Assembly (NCBI RefSeq): GCF_003437535.1
Contig: NZ_QSQT01000001.1
Coordinates: 62,001-126,000 of the forward strand
Reading direction: 5' to 3'
Length of the DNA: 64,000 nucleotides
Origin: Phocaeicola plebeius
Lineage (GTDB): Bacteria > Bacteroidota > Bacteroidia > Bacteroidales > Bacteroidaceae
In this document: positions 18,879 to 27,644 of the stretch, one piece after another
How positions within the stretch are numbered: the first letter of the stretch is position 1
Layout: every line of letters starts with the position of its first letter
Translations under genes and position numbers: made by a program
The notes under the pieces: generated by a model
What the model was told of the DNA's origin: nothing
Database searches by the model: none
What the model saw: the letters and a program-made list of their open reading frames with translations, nothing else

Positions 18879-20369
18879 ATGAAACCACTCTATATTTATT
18901 TTCTTGCCGCCTCACTGGCATGTACCTCTTGTTCGGACAGCTGGCTGGACCTGAATCCGTCCACGTCCGTACCCACCGACCAGGCTTTCTCTTCTTTGGA
19001 AGATGCCCAAAGCGCATTAAACGGCATTTATAGGCTGGCGTCAGCACATAGTTATTATGGTGACAATTTCTTTTATTTTGGCGATTGCCGGGCTGCGGAT
19101 GTGCAGGCTCGTATGACGAAAGGAGACGGACGTAGGGTTTCACCTTATTATGAGTATAACGTGAAGGCTACTGACAGTTTTAATTCAAGCCTGCCGTGGA
19201 ATCAGGTCTATAAAGTGATTCGACAAACCAACAATCTGATAGCTGCAACTGAAAGTGGGTTGATAAAAACTACTGATGAGGCTGCTCTGAATGAGATTAA
19301 GGCTCAGGCCTTGGCCATGAGAGGGCTTGCTTTATACGATCTTATACGCGTGTTTGCCATGCCTTATTCGTATGATAACGGCCAGTCATTAGGGGTGCCT
19401 ATCGTTACAACAGCCACTGATCAGTCTTCGAAGCCAGCACGCAATACGGTGGCCGAATGCTATGACCAGATTATTACCGACTTGACCAACTCGCTGGCCG
19501 GCCTTAGCAAGGAGAAGAAGGACGGCTGTCTGAACTACTGGGCCGTGCAGGGTATTCTGTCAAGAGTTTATTTGAACAAGCTGGATTATCCGAATGCCTA
19601 CAAGGCAGCCACAGATGTCATCGAAAACAGTAAAAGCCTGTATCAGTTGTACACCCTTGACGAGTATCCTACTGTCTGGGGAAAAGAATACACCAGCGAA
19701 TCGCTTTTCGAATTCTACTTCTCGCTGACGGAACCTTCCGGTGGTTCGGGTGGAGAAGGAGCTCCTATGGTCTATGCCAATGAGGAAAAAGTGGACTGGA
19801 ACAATCTGATACTGTCGGAAGACTACCTGAACTTGCTGAATGAAGACCCGCAGGATGTGCGCCACTGTGTGACAGAAGTATCTGCCATAGCAAATAATGA
19901 AGGTCTTCCCGAAGGCGCCCGTGACAAGAAAGTCTATCTGGCGAAGTTCCCCGGCAAGACCGGCGATCCGCGCGACAACAACTTGTGCATCGTGCGTCTG
20001 TCAGAGATTTATCTGAATGCAGCCGAGGCAGGTCTGAAAATAGGGGGCGAGCAGGCGACCAAGGGAATGGAATACCTGAACGACGTGATTACCAACCGTA
20101 CCACGAATACCGCCATGAAAGTAAATGCCGCTGCCGATTTCACCCTGGAGCGCATCCTGAAAGAAAGAAGAAAGGAACTGGTGGGCGAGGGCCTGGCAGT
20201 GTACGATTATACGCGTAATAAATTGCCCGTGGTGCGTAAGGGAAGCTGGCACCTGACTTCGCTGGAGACTTCCAATGCTTATACCATCCAGCCGAATGAC
20301 TCACGTCTGGCCATCCCCATTCCGCAGACCGAGATAGACGCCAATCCTAATCTGGTGCAGAATCCTTAA
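18879..20369 (+). CDS. SusD/RagB-family substrate-binding outer membrane lipoprotein
   Basis: A 496-residue surface lipoprotein that caps the SusC channel and binds the incoming substrate. The lipidated cysteine is within CTSC of the signal sequence, followed by SDSWLDLNP, the usual mature start of SusD homologues. Alpha-helical TPR-like repeats cover the N-terminal half (about 50-240). The C-terminal RagB part ends with RLAIPIPQTEIDANPNL, a highly conserved family ending. It is the partner of the SusC gene 14 bases upstream. Its stop codon overlaps the stop codon of the convergent regulator gene by four bases (TTAA). The ligand is unknown; nearby GH2 and GH20 enzymes suggest a glycan. Confidence 0.95.
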   Translation: MKPLYIYFLAASLACTSCSDSWLDLNPSTSVPTDQAFSSLEDAQSALNGIYRLASAHSYYGDNFFYFGDCRAADVQARMTKGDGRRVSPYYEYNVKATDSFNSSLPWNQVYKVIRQTNNLIAATESGLIKTTDEAALNEIKAQALAMRGLALYDLIRVFAMPYSYDNGQSLGVPIVTTATDQSSKPARNTVAECYDQIITDLTNSLAGLSKEKKDGCLNYWAVQGILSRVYLNKLDYPNAYKAATDVIENSKSLYQLYTLDEYPTVWGKEYTSESLFEFYFSLTEPSGGSGGEGAPMVYANEEKVDWNNLILSEDYLNLLNEDPQDVRHCVTEVSAIANNEGLPEGARDKKVYLAKFPGKTGDPRDNNLCIVRLSEIYLNAAEAGLKIGGEQATKGMEYLNDVITNRTTNTAMKVNAAADFTLERILKERRKELVGEGLAVYDYTRNKLPVVRKGSWHLTSLETSNAYTIQPNDSRLAIPIPQTEIDANPNLVQNP

Positions 20370-21334
20370 CAGGAGGCAGCAGTCAGATAATATCCCCGTC
20401 CTCTGGCGGTGGAAATCCGATAATCCGGGAAGTCTTGCAGGACTTTCCGGATTGTTTGTATATGCGCATCTAATTTCTCATCCGCCTGCGGGTCGTGCGG
20501 CCAGCAAGCCGTTTTCAAGTCTTCACGGTTCACACATTCTCCTTTCTTTTCCCATAGCAGGTAAAGAAGCTGCAAGTCGAGGCTGGAAATGGCACACTGC
20601 ATGCCGTCGATCAGCAATATCTGCTGCTTCAGGTCGATGCTCAGCCCTTTTTCAGGCTTATTTTGCCGTTTTTTCAGGTAAAGGCAGACTTGTATACCTG
20701 TGGCAGCAAGCAGCAGGCACAGCAGCCCGTAAAAGCCCGCGTGGATATGGCGGAGTAAAGTCAGCCAGTCGTAGTCAGCCCACCCTTGCAGTTGCAGGCT
20801 GTGAGTCAGGTCGAGCCAGCAGACCGGAGTCTTATAGGCTGAGGACGTGGGTAAGATGCCTGCCCGTGTGCGGGTGCGGGCCGACTTGTCGGAATAAAAC
20901 ACACCCGCCGTTCCGCTGACATGCCTTTTTTCGAGCTGTTCCTGAAACAACCGGTTCACTTCCTCCACCCTGACAGGCTGTATGTCTGCCAGCAGGTATT
21001 CGTTCAGCAGTTTCCGGGCTTTCTCCTCCGGGATGCTGTCCTTGAACAGGTAAGTGGTTTTCCCTTCTGTAGTCTGGAGCGTATAGCTTTTGATTTTCCG
21101 GCTGGAGACGGGCGCGAAAAGATAAGCCTTCAGGGCCGGGTCAACGTAGATGTGCGGGTTTCTGCTGAACGCATTCAGACGGTCGTTGTAGTGAAGGCGT
21201 TCGGCTTCCTGCAGGGATTGATTGATAAGGGCATGCACCTGCGTCCGGCTATGCCGCAGCGCCGCGTAACCGCCCCCCATGAGTACGATGACAGTGGCGG
21301 CTACAGACAGGAACCAGCTTGTTCTCTTTGTCAT
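20366..21334 (-). CDS. Membrane-anchored winged-helix (OmpR/PhoB-type) transcriptional regulator
   Basis: A 322-residue protein with a transmembrane helix at about 7-26, an extracytoplasmic region of about 170 residues, a second helix at about 198-220, and a cytoplasmic C-terminal domain (about 235-320). The last domain fits the OmpR/PhoB winged helix (NREDLKTACWP, LDAHIQTIRKVL and TARGRGYYL). It resembles a one-component transmembrane regulator, like ToxR-type proteins but with two membrane segments and the DNA-binding domain at the C-terminus. It is the last gene of the probable ychF operon (24 bases after the acetyltransferase gene) and is convergent with susD. The signal sensed and the target are unknown; control of the adjacent susCD pair is a guess. 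Confidence 0.75.
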   Translation of the reverse strand: MTKRTSWFLSVAATVIVLMGGGYAALRHSRTQVHALINQSLQEAERLHYNDRLNAFSRNPHIYVDPALKAYLFAPVSSRKIKSYTLQTTEGKTTYLFKDSIPEEKARKLLNEYLLADIQPVRVEEVNRLFQEQLEKRHVSGTAGVFYSDKSARTRTRAGILPTSSAYKTPVCWLDLTHSLQLQGWADYDWLTLLRHIHAGFYGLLCLLLAATGIQVCLYLKKRQNKPEKGLSIDLKQQILLIDGMQCAISSLDLQLLYLLWEKKGECVNREDLKTACWPHDPQADEKLDAHIQTIRKVLQDFPDYRISTARGRGYYLTAASC

Positions 21335-21358
21335 AACGATATTCTTTAAGCAGCAGGT

Positions 21359-22009
21359 TTATCTTTCCTTCAGGTACTTCTCTACCTTCTCGAAGAACAG
21401 TGAGATGTGCGCCCCGTCTACAAAGGCATGGCTTACGGTCAGTGCAATGGGCATGACCAGCCTTCCCTCACGTGTCACCGCCTTGCCCGCGTTCATCAGC
21501 GGATAGTCCAGCGGATGGCCCGGGGCATACTGCGTGTAAGAGATGGAAGTAAAGTACAGCTTGGGCGTGGCACTGAGCAGGATGACGTCGAAATCGCCCT
21601 GCGCCGCAATCTCCTTGTCGGTGCCGTACGGGTCTCCGTCCTCCGGGATAGAGGTAATGATGCGCCGTGCTTCCTCGTAGAAAGCCTTGAAATCACTGTT
21701 CCAGGGAATGCGAACCGTGTAGAACGTCTTTCCCGGCACGGCAATGGGCGTCGTGATGTCTACCGTATCGTGGCAGACCACCTGTCCGTGCTTGTCCCAC
21801 CGGTAACGGAACTCCTTGATTTCATTCGCCGCACGAAGAATGGCGTACAGGTAATACAGAAAGAAGGAACGGCCCTGCGCCTTCGCTTCCGCATACGCCT
21901 CCGTGCAGTCCACCTCGCCCGTCATGGCAATCCAGGAATTATGGAAATCGCGGAAGAAAAGATAGTTGTCCTTCCGCTCCCAGGTGTCAATATCGATAAG
22001 ATGTTTCAT
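21359..22009 (-). CDS. Chloramphenicol acetyltransferase-like protein (CatA family)
   Basis: A 216-residue protein of the trimeric chloramphenicol acetyltransferase fold, which uses acetyl-CoA to O-acetylate a hydroxylated substrate. The active-site signature HxxxDG is intact ([11 protein letters not shown], near residue 193). The N-terminus ([12 protein letters not shown], then a short segment ending in a conserved W) and the central [12 protein letters not shown] segment also fit. Whether it acts on chloramphenicol is not shown by the sequence; many Bacteroidetes homologues are intrinsic and uncharacterised. Its start overlaps the stop of the upstream reductase-like gene (ATGA), so the two are co-translated. 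Confidence 0.85.
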   Translation of the reverse strand: MKHLIDIDTWERKDNYLFFRDFHNSWIAMTGEVDCTEAYAEAKAQGRSFFLYYLYAILRAANEIKEFRYRWDKHGQVVCHDTVDITTPIAVPGKTFYTVRIPWNSDFKAFYEEARRIITSIPEDGDPYGTDKEIAAQGDFDVILLSATPKLYFTSISYTQYAPGHPLDYPLMNAGKAVTREGRLVMPIALTVSHAFVDGAHISLFFEKVEKYLKER

Positions 22010-22917
22010 GCTTGACGGAATTTTTGCGCCACCTTCCGGTAGACAGGCATGTCAATGTGCAACTGTGCGCCCAGGTCAATCATATCGAACAGCAGACCCT
22101 GAATCTCCGACTCATGCCCCCGGGCAATGTCCTTCTGCATGGAAGCCGTGCTGTGCGGGTCGAGCTTGTCAATCACCATCAGGTTGTAGGCCACGGGGTC
22201 GCCGGGGTAGGCGATGCCCAGTTTCTCCCCAATCTGCGCACTCTCACGCGACAGGCCGACGAACGTGTCGCGCACCTCACCCTCGTGCTGCACCTCGCCC
22301 ATCGGCACGTCGTGATAGGCACCCGTGCAGGCCATGGCCGAGATGAACGACCATTTGATGAACGTATCCCGGTTGATGTCGTCCGACACGTCCACCTTGA
22401 TGCCGCACTCGCGGAGTTCGCCGGCAATCTTCTCCAGCCGTTCGGGCGCCACCTGCTGCTGCGGACGCGCACCGAACACCAGGCGGAAGATGCTGCCCAT
22501 CTGACTGATTTCCCCTTCGCCCGATACGAAGCCCACGATGTAGATACACCCGTCGAGCACCTTGACAGAAGGCACCAGGCGGCCGATGCGGGGCCCCGTG
22601 CCATACACATTCAGGATGGGGATGACCAGGGTGTGGGGGGTAGCCGCACGCTCCAGCACGGGGCGGATGGAGTCAATGGAATAGCCTTTCACGCACACCA
22701 GGATGACGTCCGCCTTTCCCCGGTATTCTTCGGCGGTGCATGCCTTTACGCGGAGGAAATGCTCCCCCTTCAGGTCCGACTTCAGGTGCAGCCCCTGCCG
22801 GCGGATGGCTGCTAAGTGCTTTCCGCGGGCAATGCAGGTCACGTCCTTGCCTGCCAGTGCCAGAAATCCGGCGATGCATCCTCCTACACCGCCCGTTCCG
22901 ATGATGAGATAGTTCAT
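22006..22917 (-). CDS. Ketopantoate reductase family protein (ApbA/PanE)
   Basis: A 303-residue NADP-dependent oxidoreductase of the ApbA/PanE family, which reduces 2-dehydropantoate to pantoate for coenzyme A synthesis. The N-terminus shows the Rossmann motif [12 protein letters not shown], and the CVKGYS segment is typical. The C-terminal helical domain (about 175-300) contains the conserved KWSFIS lysine and a later AHHST-type region here read as DPHSTASMQ. The ATG at 22917 is chosen because it begins at the Rossmann fold; the open frame extends 80 codons upstream into ychF without homology. Gap to ychF is 19 bases. Whether it is the true panE or a paralogue cannot be decided here. Confidence 0.85.
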   Translation of the reverse strand: MNYLIIGTGGVGGCIAGFLALAGKDVTCIARGKHLAAIRRQGLHLKSDLKGEHFLRVKACTAEEYRGKADVILVCVKGYSIDSIRPVLERAATPHTLVIPILNVYGTGPRIGRLVPSVKVLDGCIYIVGFVSGEGEISQMGSIFRLVFGARPQQQVAPERLEKIAGELRECGIKVDVSDDINRDTFIKWSFISAMACTGAYHDVPMGEVQHEGEVRDTFVGLSRESAQIGEKLGIAYPGDPVAYNLMVIDKLDPHSTASMQKDIARGHESEIQGLLFDMIDLGAQLHIDMPVYRKVAQKFRQA

Positions 22918-22936
22918 GGTGTTCTCCTCCCGACGG

Positions 22937-24040
22937 TTACACGTTGAAACGGAAGTGCATGATGTCGCCGTCTTCCACCACGTATTCCTTGCCTTCCACG
23001 TTGAGCTTTCCGGCCTCACGTACGGCAGCTTCCGAGCCATAGTGGATAAAGTCGTCGTACTTGATGACCTCCGCGCGGATAAATCCCTTTTCAAAATCCG
23101 TGTGGATGACACCGGCACACTGCGGAGCCTTCCATCCCTTGTGGAACGTCCAGGCACGCACCTCCATCTTTCCGGCCGTGAAGTACGTCTCCAGGTTCAG
23201 CAGCTTGTAGGCCGCACGTATCAGCCGGCTCACGCCCGACTCTTCCAGCCCCACTTCCTGCAGGAACATCTGGCGGTCTTCGTACGTCTCCAGTTCGGCA
23301 ATGTCGGCTTCCGTCTTGGCCGCTACAATCAGGATTTCAGCACCTTCCTCTTTCACTGCCTCACGCACCTGCTCCACGTACTTGTTGCCGCTTACGGCAC
23401 TGGCTTCGTCCACGTTGCACACATACATCACCGGCTTCGAGGTGAGCAGGAACAGTTCGTGTGCTATTTTCTGTTCGTCTTTCGTTTCAAACTGCACGGT
23501 ACGTGCCGATTTGCCTTGCAACAGCGCCTCACGGTAACGAACCAGCACCTCATACGTTTGCTTGGCCACCTTGTCGCCCCCGGTCTGCGCCTGTTTCTGT
23601 ACCTTCTGAATGCGGCTTTCAATGGTTTCTAGGTCCTTCAGCTGAAGTTCCGTATCAATGATTTCCTTGTCGCGCACCGGGTCCACACTGCCGTCCACAT
23701 GCGTCACGTTCTCATCGTCGAAGCAGCGCAGCACGTGCAGAATGGCATCCGTTTCACGAATGTTGGCCAGGAACTTGTTGCCCAGCCCTTCGCCCTTGCT
23801 GGCCCCTTTCACCAGTCCGGCAATGTCCACAATTTCCACGGTAGTGGGCACTATACGGTCGGGGTCCACCAGCTCGGCCAGTTTGTTCAGACGGTCATCG
23901 GGCACCGTAATCACGCCCACATTGGGCTCGATGGTGCAGAACGGGAAGTTGGCCGCCTGGGCTTTTGCGTTTGATAAGCAGTTGAAAAGTGTCGATTTTC
24001 CCACGTTTGGCAAACCGACGATACCACATTGTAATGCCAT
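22937..24040 (-). CDS. ychF: Redox-regulated ATPase/GTPase YchF
   Basis: A 367-residue Obg-family P-loop ATPase that associates with ribosomes and takes part in translation and stress control. G1 is GLPNVGKST near residue 8, the DxxG motif is [10 protein letters not shown], and the NxxE substitution of the G4 motif is seen as CNVDE. A coiled-coil (about 130-165) and a C-terminal TGS domain (about 280-365) follow, ending in DIMHFRFNV. It is the first gene of a probable four-gene operon with the reductase-like, acetyltransferase-like and winged-helix genes. A -7 box lies 55-62 bases upstream. Confidence 0.96.
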   Translation of the reverse strand: MALQCGIVGLPNVGKSTLFNCLSNAKAQAANFPFCTIEPNVGVITVPDDRLNKLAELVDPDRIVPTTVEIVDIAGLVKGASKGEGLGNKFLANIRETDAILHVLRCFDDENVTHVDGSVDPVRDKEIIDTELQLKDLETIESRIQKVQKQAQTGGDKVAKQTYEVLVRYREALLQGKSARTVQFETKDEQKIAHELFLLTSKPVMYVCNVDEASAVSGNKYVEQVREAVKEEGAEILIVAAKTEADIAELETYEDRQMFLQEVGLEESGVSRLIRAAYKLLNLETYFTAGKMEVRAWTFHKGWKAPQCAGVIHTDFEKGFIRAEVIKYDDFIHYGSEAAVREAGKLNVEGKEYVVEDGDIMHFRFNV

Positions 24041-24094
24041 AATTTATAGTTTGTTTTTAATCTATTTTCAGATGCATAATACTCTAATTCTCTG

Positions 24095-24102
24095 CAAAGA
24101 TA
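24095..24102 (-). promoter_or_regulatory. Putative -7 box of the ychF operon
   Basis: TATCTTTG on the minus strand fits TAnnTTTG and lies 55 bases before the ychF start. A -33 TTG at the normal spacing is not evident. Confidence 0.5.
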
Positions 24103-24174
24103 GTTATTTTTTAAGTTCCTGCCTATTCTTCTACAGAATGAGCGGCAATTTTGGCAGACTTCGTCGGTGGAAAA

Positions 24175-24210
24175 TAAAAAAGAGGCGCTTCATCACGAAG
24201 TGCCTCTTTT
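24175..24210 (-). terminator. Terminator of the DUF3836 gene
   Basis: An arm of AAAAGAGGC plus CTTC pairs with GAAG plus GCCTCTTTT around a five-base loop, with one G-T pair. On the minus strand it ends in a run of T after the DUF3836 stop codon. It isolates that gene from the ychF operon downstream. Confidence 0.8.
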
Positions 24211-24242
24211 GTAAAAGAGAGTTTATGAATTTTCTTATTTAA

Positions 24243-24629
24243 TCATTTGTCCATTGTAACAGTCATTTCAGGAATCAGAATGAAATCATTCTTCTTGGAA
24301 TTCCATTTGTAGTATTCTGTAGTTACACTCTTGTTGTCGTATGTATAACGGATACACAAATCGTTTTCCCAGCAGTTCTTGTTTACATTCCATTTCTGTG
24401 ACATATTTTCAGTCATCTGGTTGTTGTCATTGTATTTGTAGTTATACTTCATGTAGTTTGTCAGCATGTTACCGTCTTTCTTGTATACAGTTTCTGCAAC
24501 TTTCAATCCGTTAACTTCTTGCGCATTGTAAATCAGGTTGTTATTCATTTTAGCAGCATAAGTTGACAAGCTTGCAACAAAAGTTATAACTAAAACAACT
24601 ACACACTTTGCTAAATTCATCTTTTTCAT
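24243..24629 (-). CDS. DUF3836 domain secreted protein
   Basis: A 128-residue exported protein with a signal peptide (about 1-26, cleavage after TYAA). The mature part is rich in Tyr, Asn, Lys and Met. It shows loosely repeated short strands of the form YKYNDNNQ and YTYDNKS, as in antiparallel beta repeats, and fits the DUF3836 family found in multiple copies in Bacteroides and Phocaeicola. The role is unknown. It is monocistronic, with its own -7 box and terminator. Confidence 0.75.
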   Translation of the reverse strand: MKKMNLAKCVVVLVITFVASLSTYAAKMNNNLIYNAQEVNGLKVAETVYKKDGNMLTNYMKYNYKYNDNNQMTENMSQKWNVNKNCWENDLCIRYTYDNKSVTTEYYKWNSKKNDFILIPEMTVTMDK

Positions 24630-24678
24630 ATCTTTCTAATTTTAAGGTTTTACTTACGTTTTGTTCTTTTTGACGGTG

Positions 24679-24686
24679 CAAATGTA
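24679..24686 (-). promoter_or_regulatory. Putative -7 box of the DUF3836 gene
   Basis: TACATTTG on the minus strand matches TAnnTTTG, 50 bases before the DUF3836 start. No clear -33 box is visible. Confidence 0.5.
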
Positions 24687-24781
24687 GTAAAAGCTTTGAT
24701 ATGTTGTATGCATTCCGGCAAAAAAATGCGACAAATTAGCAAAATGTCACTAATTAAACATTTGTTAACAATTTGGATGAC

Positions 24782-27550
24782 TTAGTGTGCTTCCAGCCAA
24801 TTGTGTCCCCAACCATGGTCAGCACGCAGTGGAGCTTTCATTTTGTAAGCAGCCTCCATTTCGCTTATCACAATTTGCTGCACTTTTTCTTTTTCTTCCG
24901 GCAAGACGCTGAAGTTTAATTCGTCGTGTACCTGGAGAATCATTTTCGAGCGGATACCTTCTTCCTGGAAGCGCTGGTATATGCGTATCATGGCTACCTT
25001 AATAATATCGGCGGCACTGCCCTGAATGGGGGCATTGATTGCATTTCGTTCGGCATACCCTCTGACGACTGCATTTTTGGAGTTGATGTCCGGCAGATAG
25101 CGTTTGCGTTTGAAGATGGTTTCAATGTATCCTTTTTCGCGTGCTTCCTGAATGCTCTGGTCCATATAGGCCTTTACATTCGGATAGTTTTCAAAGTATC
25201 CGTCGATAAGTGCTTTGGCCTCCTTGCGGTCAACGTTCAGACGTTCTGCCAGTCCGAACACTGAAATTCCGTAGATGATACCGAAATTGGCAGTCTTGGC
25301 CTTGCTTCTTTGTTCGCGTGTCACCTCCTCCAGTTTTACCTTATATATTTTAGCGGCAGTAGCTGCATGAATGTCCTGGTCTTTTTGGAAAGCTTCAATC
25401 ATGTGCGGGTCATTGCTCAGATGTGCCATGATGCGCAGCTCAATTTGTGAATAGTCAGCCGAGAAGAATTCGCTTCCTTCGTCGGGGATGAAAGCCTTTC
25501 GGATTTCCTTTCCGTCTTCGTTGCGGATAGGAATGTTCTGCAGGTTCGGATTGCTAGAACTCAGTCGTCCGGTAGCTGTGACCGTCTGGTTGAAAGATGT
25601 ATGGATGCGTCCGGTAGCCGGATTGATAAGTTGGGGTAGGGCATCAATGTAGGTACCTAACAGTTTTTTCAGTCCGCGATGTTCCAGAATCTTTCCTACG
25701 ATTTCATGCTTTCCTCTTAGACTTTCCAGCACTTCTTCCGAAGTGACATACTGCCCGGTCTTCGTCTTCTTGGCTTTTTCCACGATTTTCAGGCGGTCGA
25801 ACAACACTTCACCCACTTGTTTGGGAGAGGCAATGTTGAATTCCATTCCGGCCAGCTGGTGTACCTCTTCTTCTATCTGGTTCATCCGGGCCGTAAAATG
25901 TCGTGACGTTTCTTTCAGTGCTTCCGTATCAATACGTACTCCGTTTCTTTCCATGTAAGCCAATACCGGCACCAAAGGCATTTCTATCTCTTCGAACAGT
26001 TTTTTGACTCCGTTAGTCTCCAGTTCGTTCTCGAGTACCTGTTTCAGTTTGAGGGTTACATCGGCATCCTCACAAGCATATTTGTAAACTGCCTCGGGAG
26101 CCAGGTCGCGCATGTTTCCTTGCTTTTTCCCTTTTGCTCCAATCAACTCTTCGATTTTGATGGTTTCGTATTTCAGGTAAATCTCGGCCAGGTAGTCCAT
26201 GCCGTGACGAAGTTCGGGCTGCAGCACATAATGCGCAATCATGGTATCGAACATCTTTCCCTTCAGGGTCACTCCGTAATTGGCCAGCATGATCAGGTCG
26301 TATTTGATATTTTGTCCAATTTTGAGCGAATCTGGATTTTCGAAGGCTGGTTTAAATATATTCACAATTGTAAGGGCTTCTTCACGATTAGCCGGTACCG
26401 GTACATAAAAGGCCTGGTTTTCGGCAAAACTGAAGCTCATTCCCACCAGTTCTGCCGTGATGGGATCGATTCCGGTGGTTTCCGTGTCTAGACTGAAAAA
26501 TTTCTGGACAAGTAATTTTTCGGCCAAAACCGCCATTTTCTCCTTATTATCAACGAGTTGATAGTCGTATGGCAGGTCTTCTAACCTCGTGAGAATTGAA
26601 TTTTTGGCGTCAGCTGTATCTTCCTCCGCAAAAAAGCCAAAGAGATCGGGTTGAGCGGCAGGAGAGGAGGGAGCTTTTTTTTCTGTTTTGATTACCCGGT
26701 CAATCAGGCTTCGGAATTCCAGCATTTCGAACAGACGGCGCAATTCCTCTTCATCGGGCTCTTCTCTTTTCAGTACTTCCATGTCGAGTGCGATGGGCAC
26801 ATCCGTTTTGATGGTAGCCAGAAATTTTGAGAACGTGATTTGCTCTTTGTTTTCTTCCACCTTCTTCTTGATGGCACCTTTCAGTTCGTCGGTGTGAGCC
26901 AACAGATTCTCGATGCTGCCGAACTGGGCTATCAGTTTCTGTGCCGTTTTCTCTCCCACACCCGGGCATCCTGGAATGTTGTCGGCCGTATCTCCCATAA
27001 GTCCGAGCATATCGATGACCTGTAAGGGCGACTGGATGTCGAACTTGGCTTTTACCTCTTCCACCCCCATCACTTCGAAATCTTTGTCGCCGTATTTGGG
27101 ACGATACATGAACACGTGTTCACTCACTAACTGTCCGTAGTCCTTGTCGGGAGTCATCATGTAGGTATTGATGCCTCTTTTGCCGGCTTCCGTAGCAAGT
27201 GTGCCGATTACGTCATCAGCTTCGTATCCGGCAATCTCTAAAATAGGAATATGATAGGCACGTATAATATCCTTTATGACAGGAACCGACTGCCGGATAG
27301 CTTCCGGAGTCTCTTCCCGCTGTGCTTTGTATGCTTCATAGGCTTCGTGGCGAAACGTAGGTCCCGACGGGTCGAAGGCAATGCCGATGTGAGTAGGATT
27401 CTCTTTCCGTAGCACTTCTTCCAAAGTGTTGACAAATCCTAGGATGGCAGAGGTGTTGAAACCCTTCGAATTGATGCGAGGATTCTTGATAAAGGCGTAA
27501 TAAGCACGGTAAATCAGTGCATAAGCGTCTAATAGAAATAGCTTCTCCAT
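24782..27550 (-). CDS. polA: DNA polymerase I
   Basis: A 922-residue repair and Okazaki-fragment-processing polymerase with all three activities apparently intact. The 5'-3' exonuclease domain covers about 1-290 (GYEADDVIGTL, TPDKDYGQL). The 3'-5' proofreading domain (about 330-500) retains SLDTETTG, NIKYDL and YACEDAD, so proofreading residues are present. The polymerase domain (about 540-920) has motif A DYSQIELR, motif B RSKAKTANFGIIYG and motif C QVHDEL. The ATG at 27550 (MEKLFLLDAYALIYR) matches the family N-terminus; the frame stays open 13 codons further. It is divergent from the polyprenyl synthetase gene. Confidence 0.97.
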   Translation of the reverse strand: MEKLFLLDAYALIYRAYYAFIKNPRINSKGFNTSAILGFVNTLEEVLRKENPTHIGIAFDPSGPTFRHEAYEAYKAQREETPEAIRQSVPVIKDIIRAYHIPILEIAGYEADDVIGTLATEAGKRGINTYMMTPDKDYGQLVSEHVFMYRPKYGDKDFEVMGVEEVKAKFDIQSPLQVIDMLGLMGDTADNIPGCPGVGEKTAQKLIAQFGSIENLLAHTDELKGAIKKKVEENKEQITFSKFLATIKTDVPIALDMEVLKREEPDEEELRRLFEMLEFRSLIDRVIKTEKKAPSSPAAQPDLFGFFAEEDTADAKNSILTRLEDLPYDYQLVDNKEKMAVLAEKLLVQKFFSLDTETTGIDPITAELVGMSFSFAENQAFYVPVPANREEALTIVNIFKPAFENPDSLKIGQNIKYDLIMLANYGVTLKGKMFDTMIAHYVLQPELRHGMDYLAEIYLKYETIKIEELIGAKGKKQGNMRDLAPEAVYKYACEDADVTLKLKQVLENELETNGVKKLFEEIEMPLVPVLAYMERNGVRIDTEALKETSRHFTARMNQIEEEVHQLAGMEFNIASPKQVGEVLFDRLKIVEKAKKTKTGQYVTSEEVLESLRGKHEIVGKILEHRGLKKLLGTYIDALPQLINPATGRIHTSFNQTVTATGRLSSSNPNLQNIPIRNEDGKEIRKAFIPDEGSEFFSADYSQIELRIMAHLSNDPHMIEAFQKDQDIHAATAAKIYKVKLEEVTREQRSKAKTANFGIIYGISVFGLAERLNVDRKEAKALIDGYFENYPNVKAYMDQSIQEAREKGYIETIFKRKRYLPDINSKNAVVRGYAERNAINAPIQGSAADIIKVAMIRIYQRFQEEGIRSKMILQVHDELNFSVLPEEKEKVQQIVISEMEAAYKMKAPLRADHGWGHNWLEAH

Positions 27551-27617
27551 TCGTGTAAAAATATTAAGTTTTTTCATGTAAAAGTACAAAAAAATACGGT
27601 ATTCAGTCTTTTATTAT

Positions 27618-27625
27618 TACTTTTG
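27618..27625 (+). promoter_or_regulatory. Putative -7 box of the polyprenyl synthetase gene
   Basis: TACTTTTG fits TAnnTTTG and lies 20-27 bases upstream of the start, in the divergent spacer with polA. The -33 box is weak. Confidence 0.45.
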
Positions 27626-27644
27626 TGGGCCTAAATAAATGTAC

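Noticed and set aside
22918..23157. N-terminal extension of the ketopantoate-reductase-like frame into ychF
   Set aside because: The 80 extra residues are Ser/Thr/Arg rich, overlap ychF coding sequence and precede the Rossmann start; the ATG at 22917 is better.
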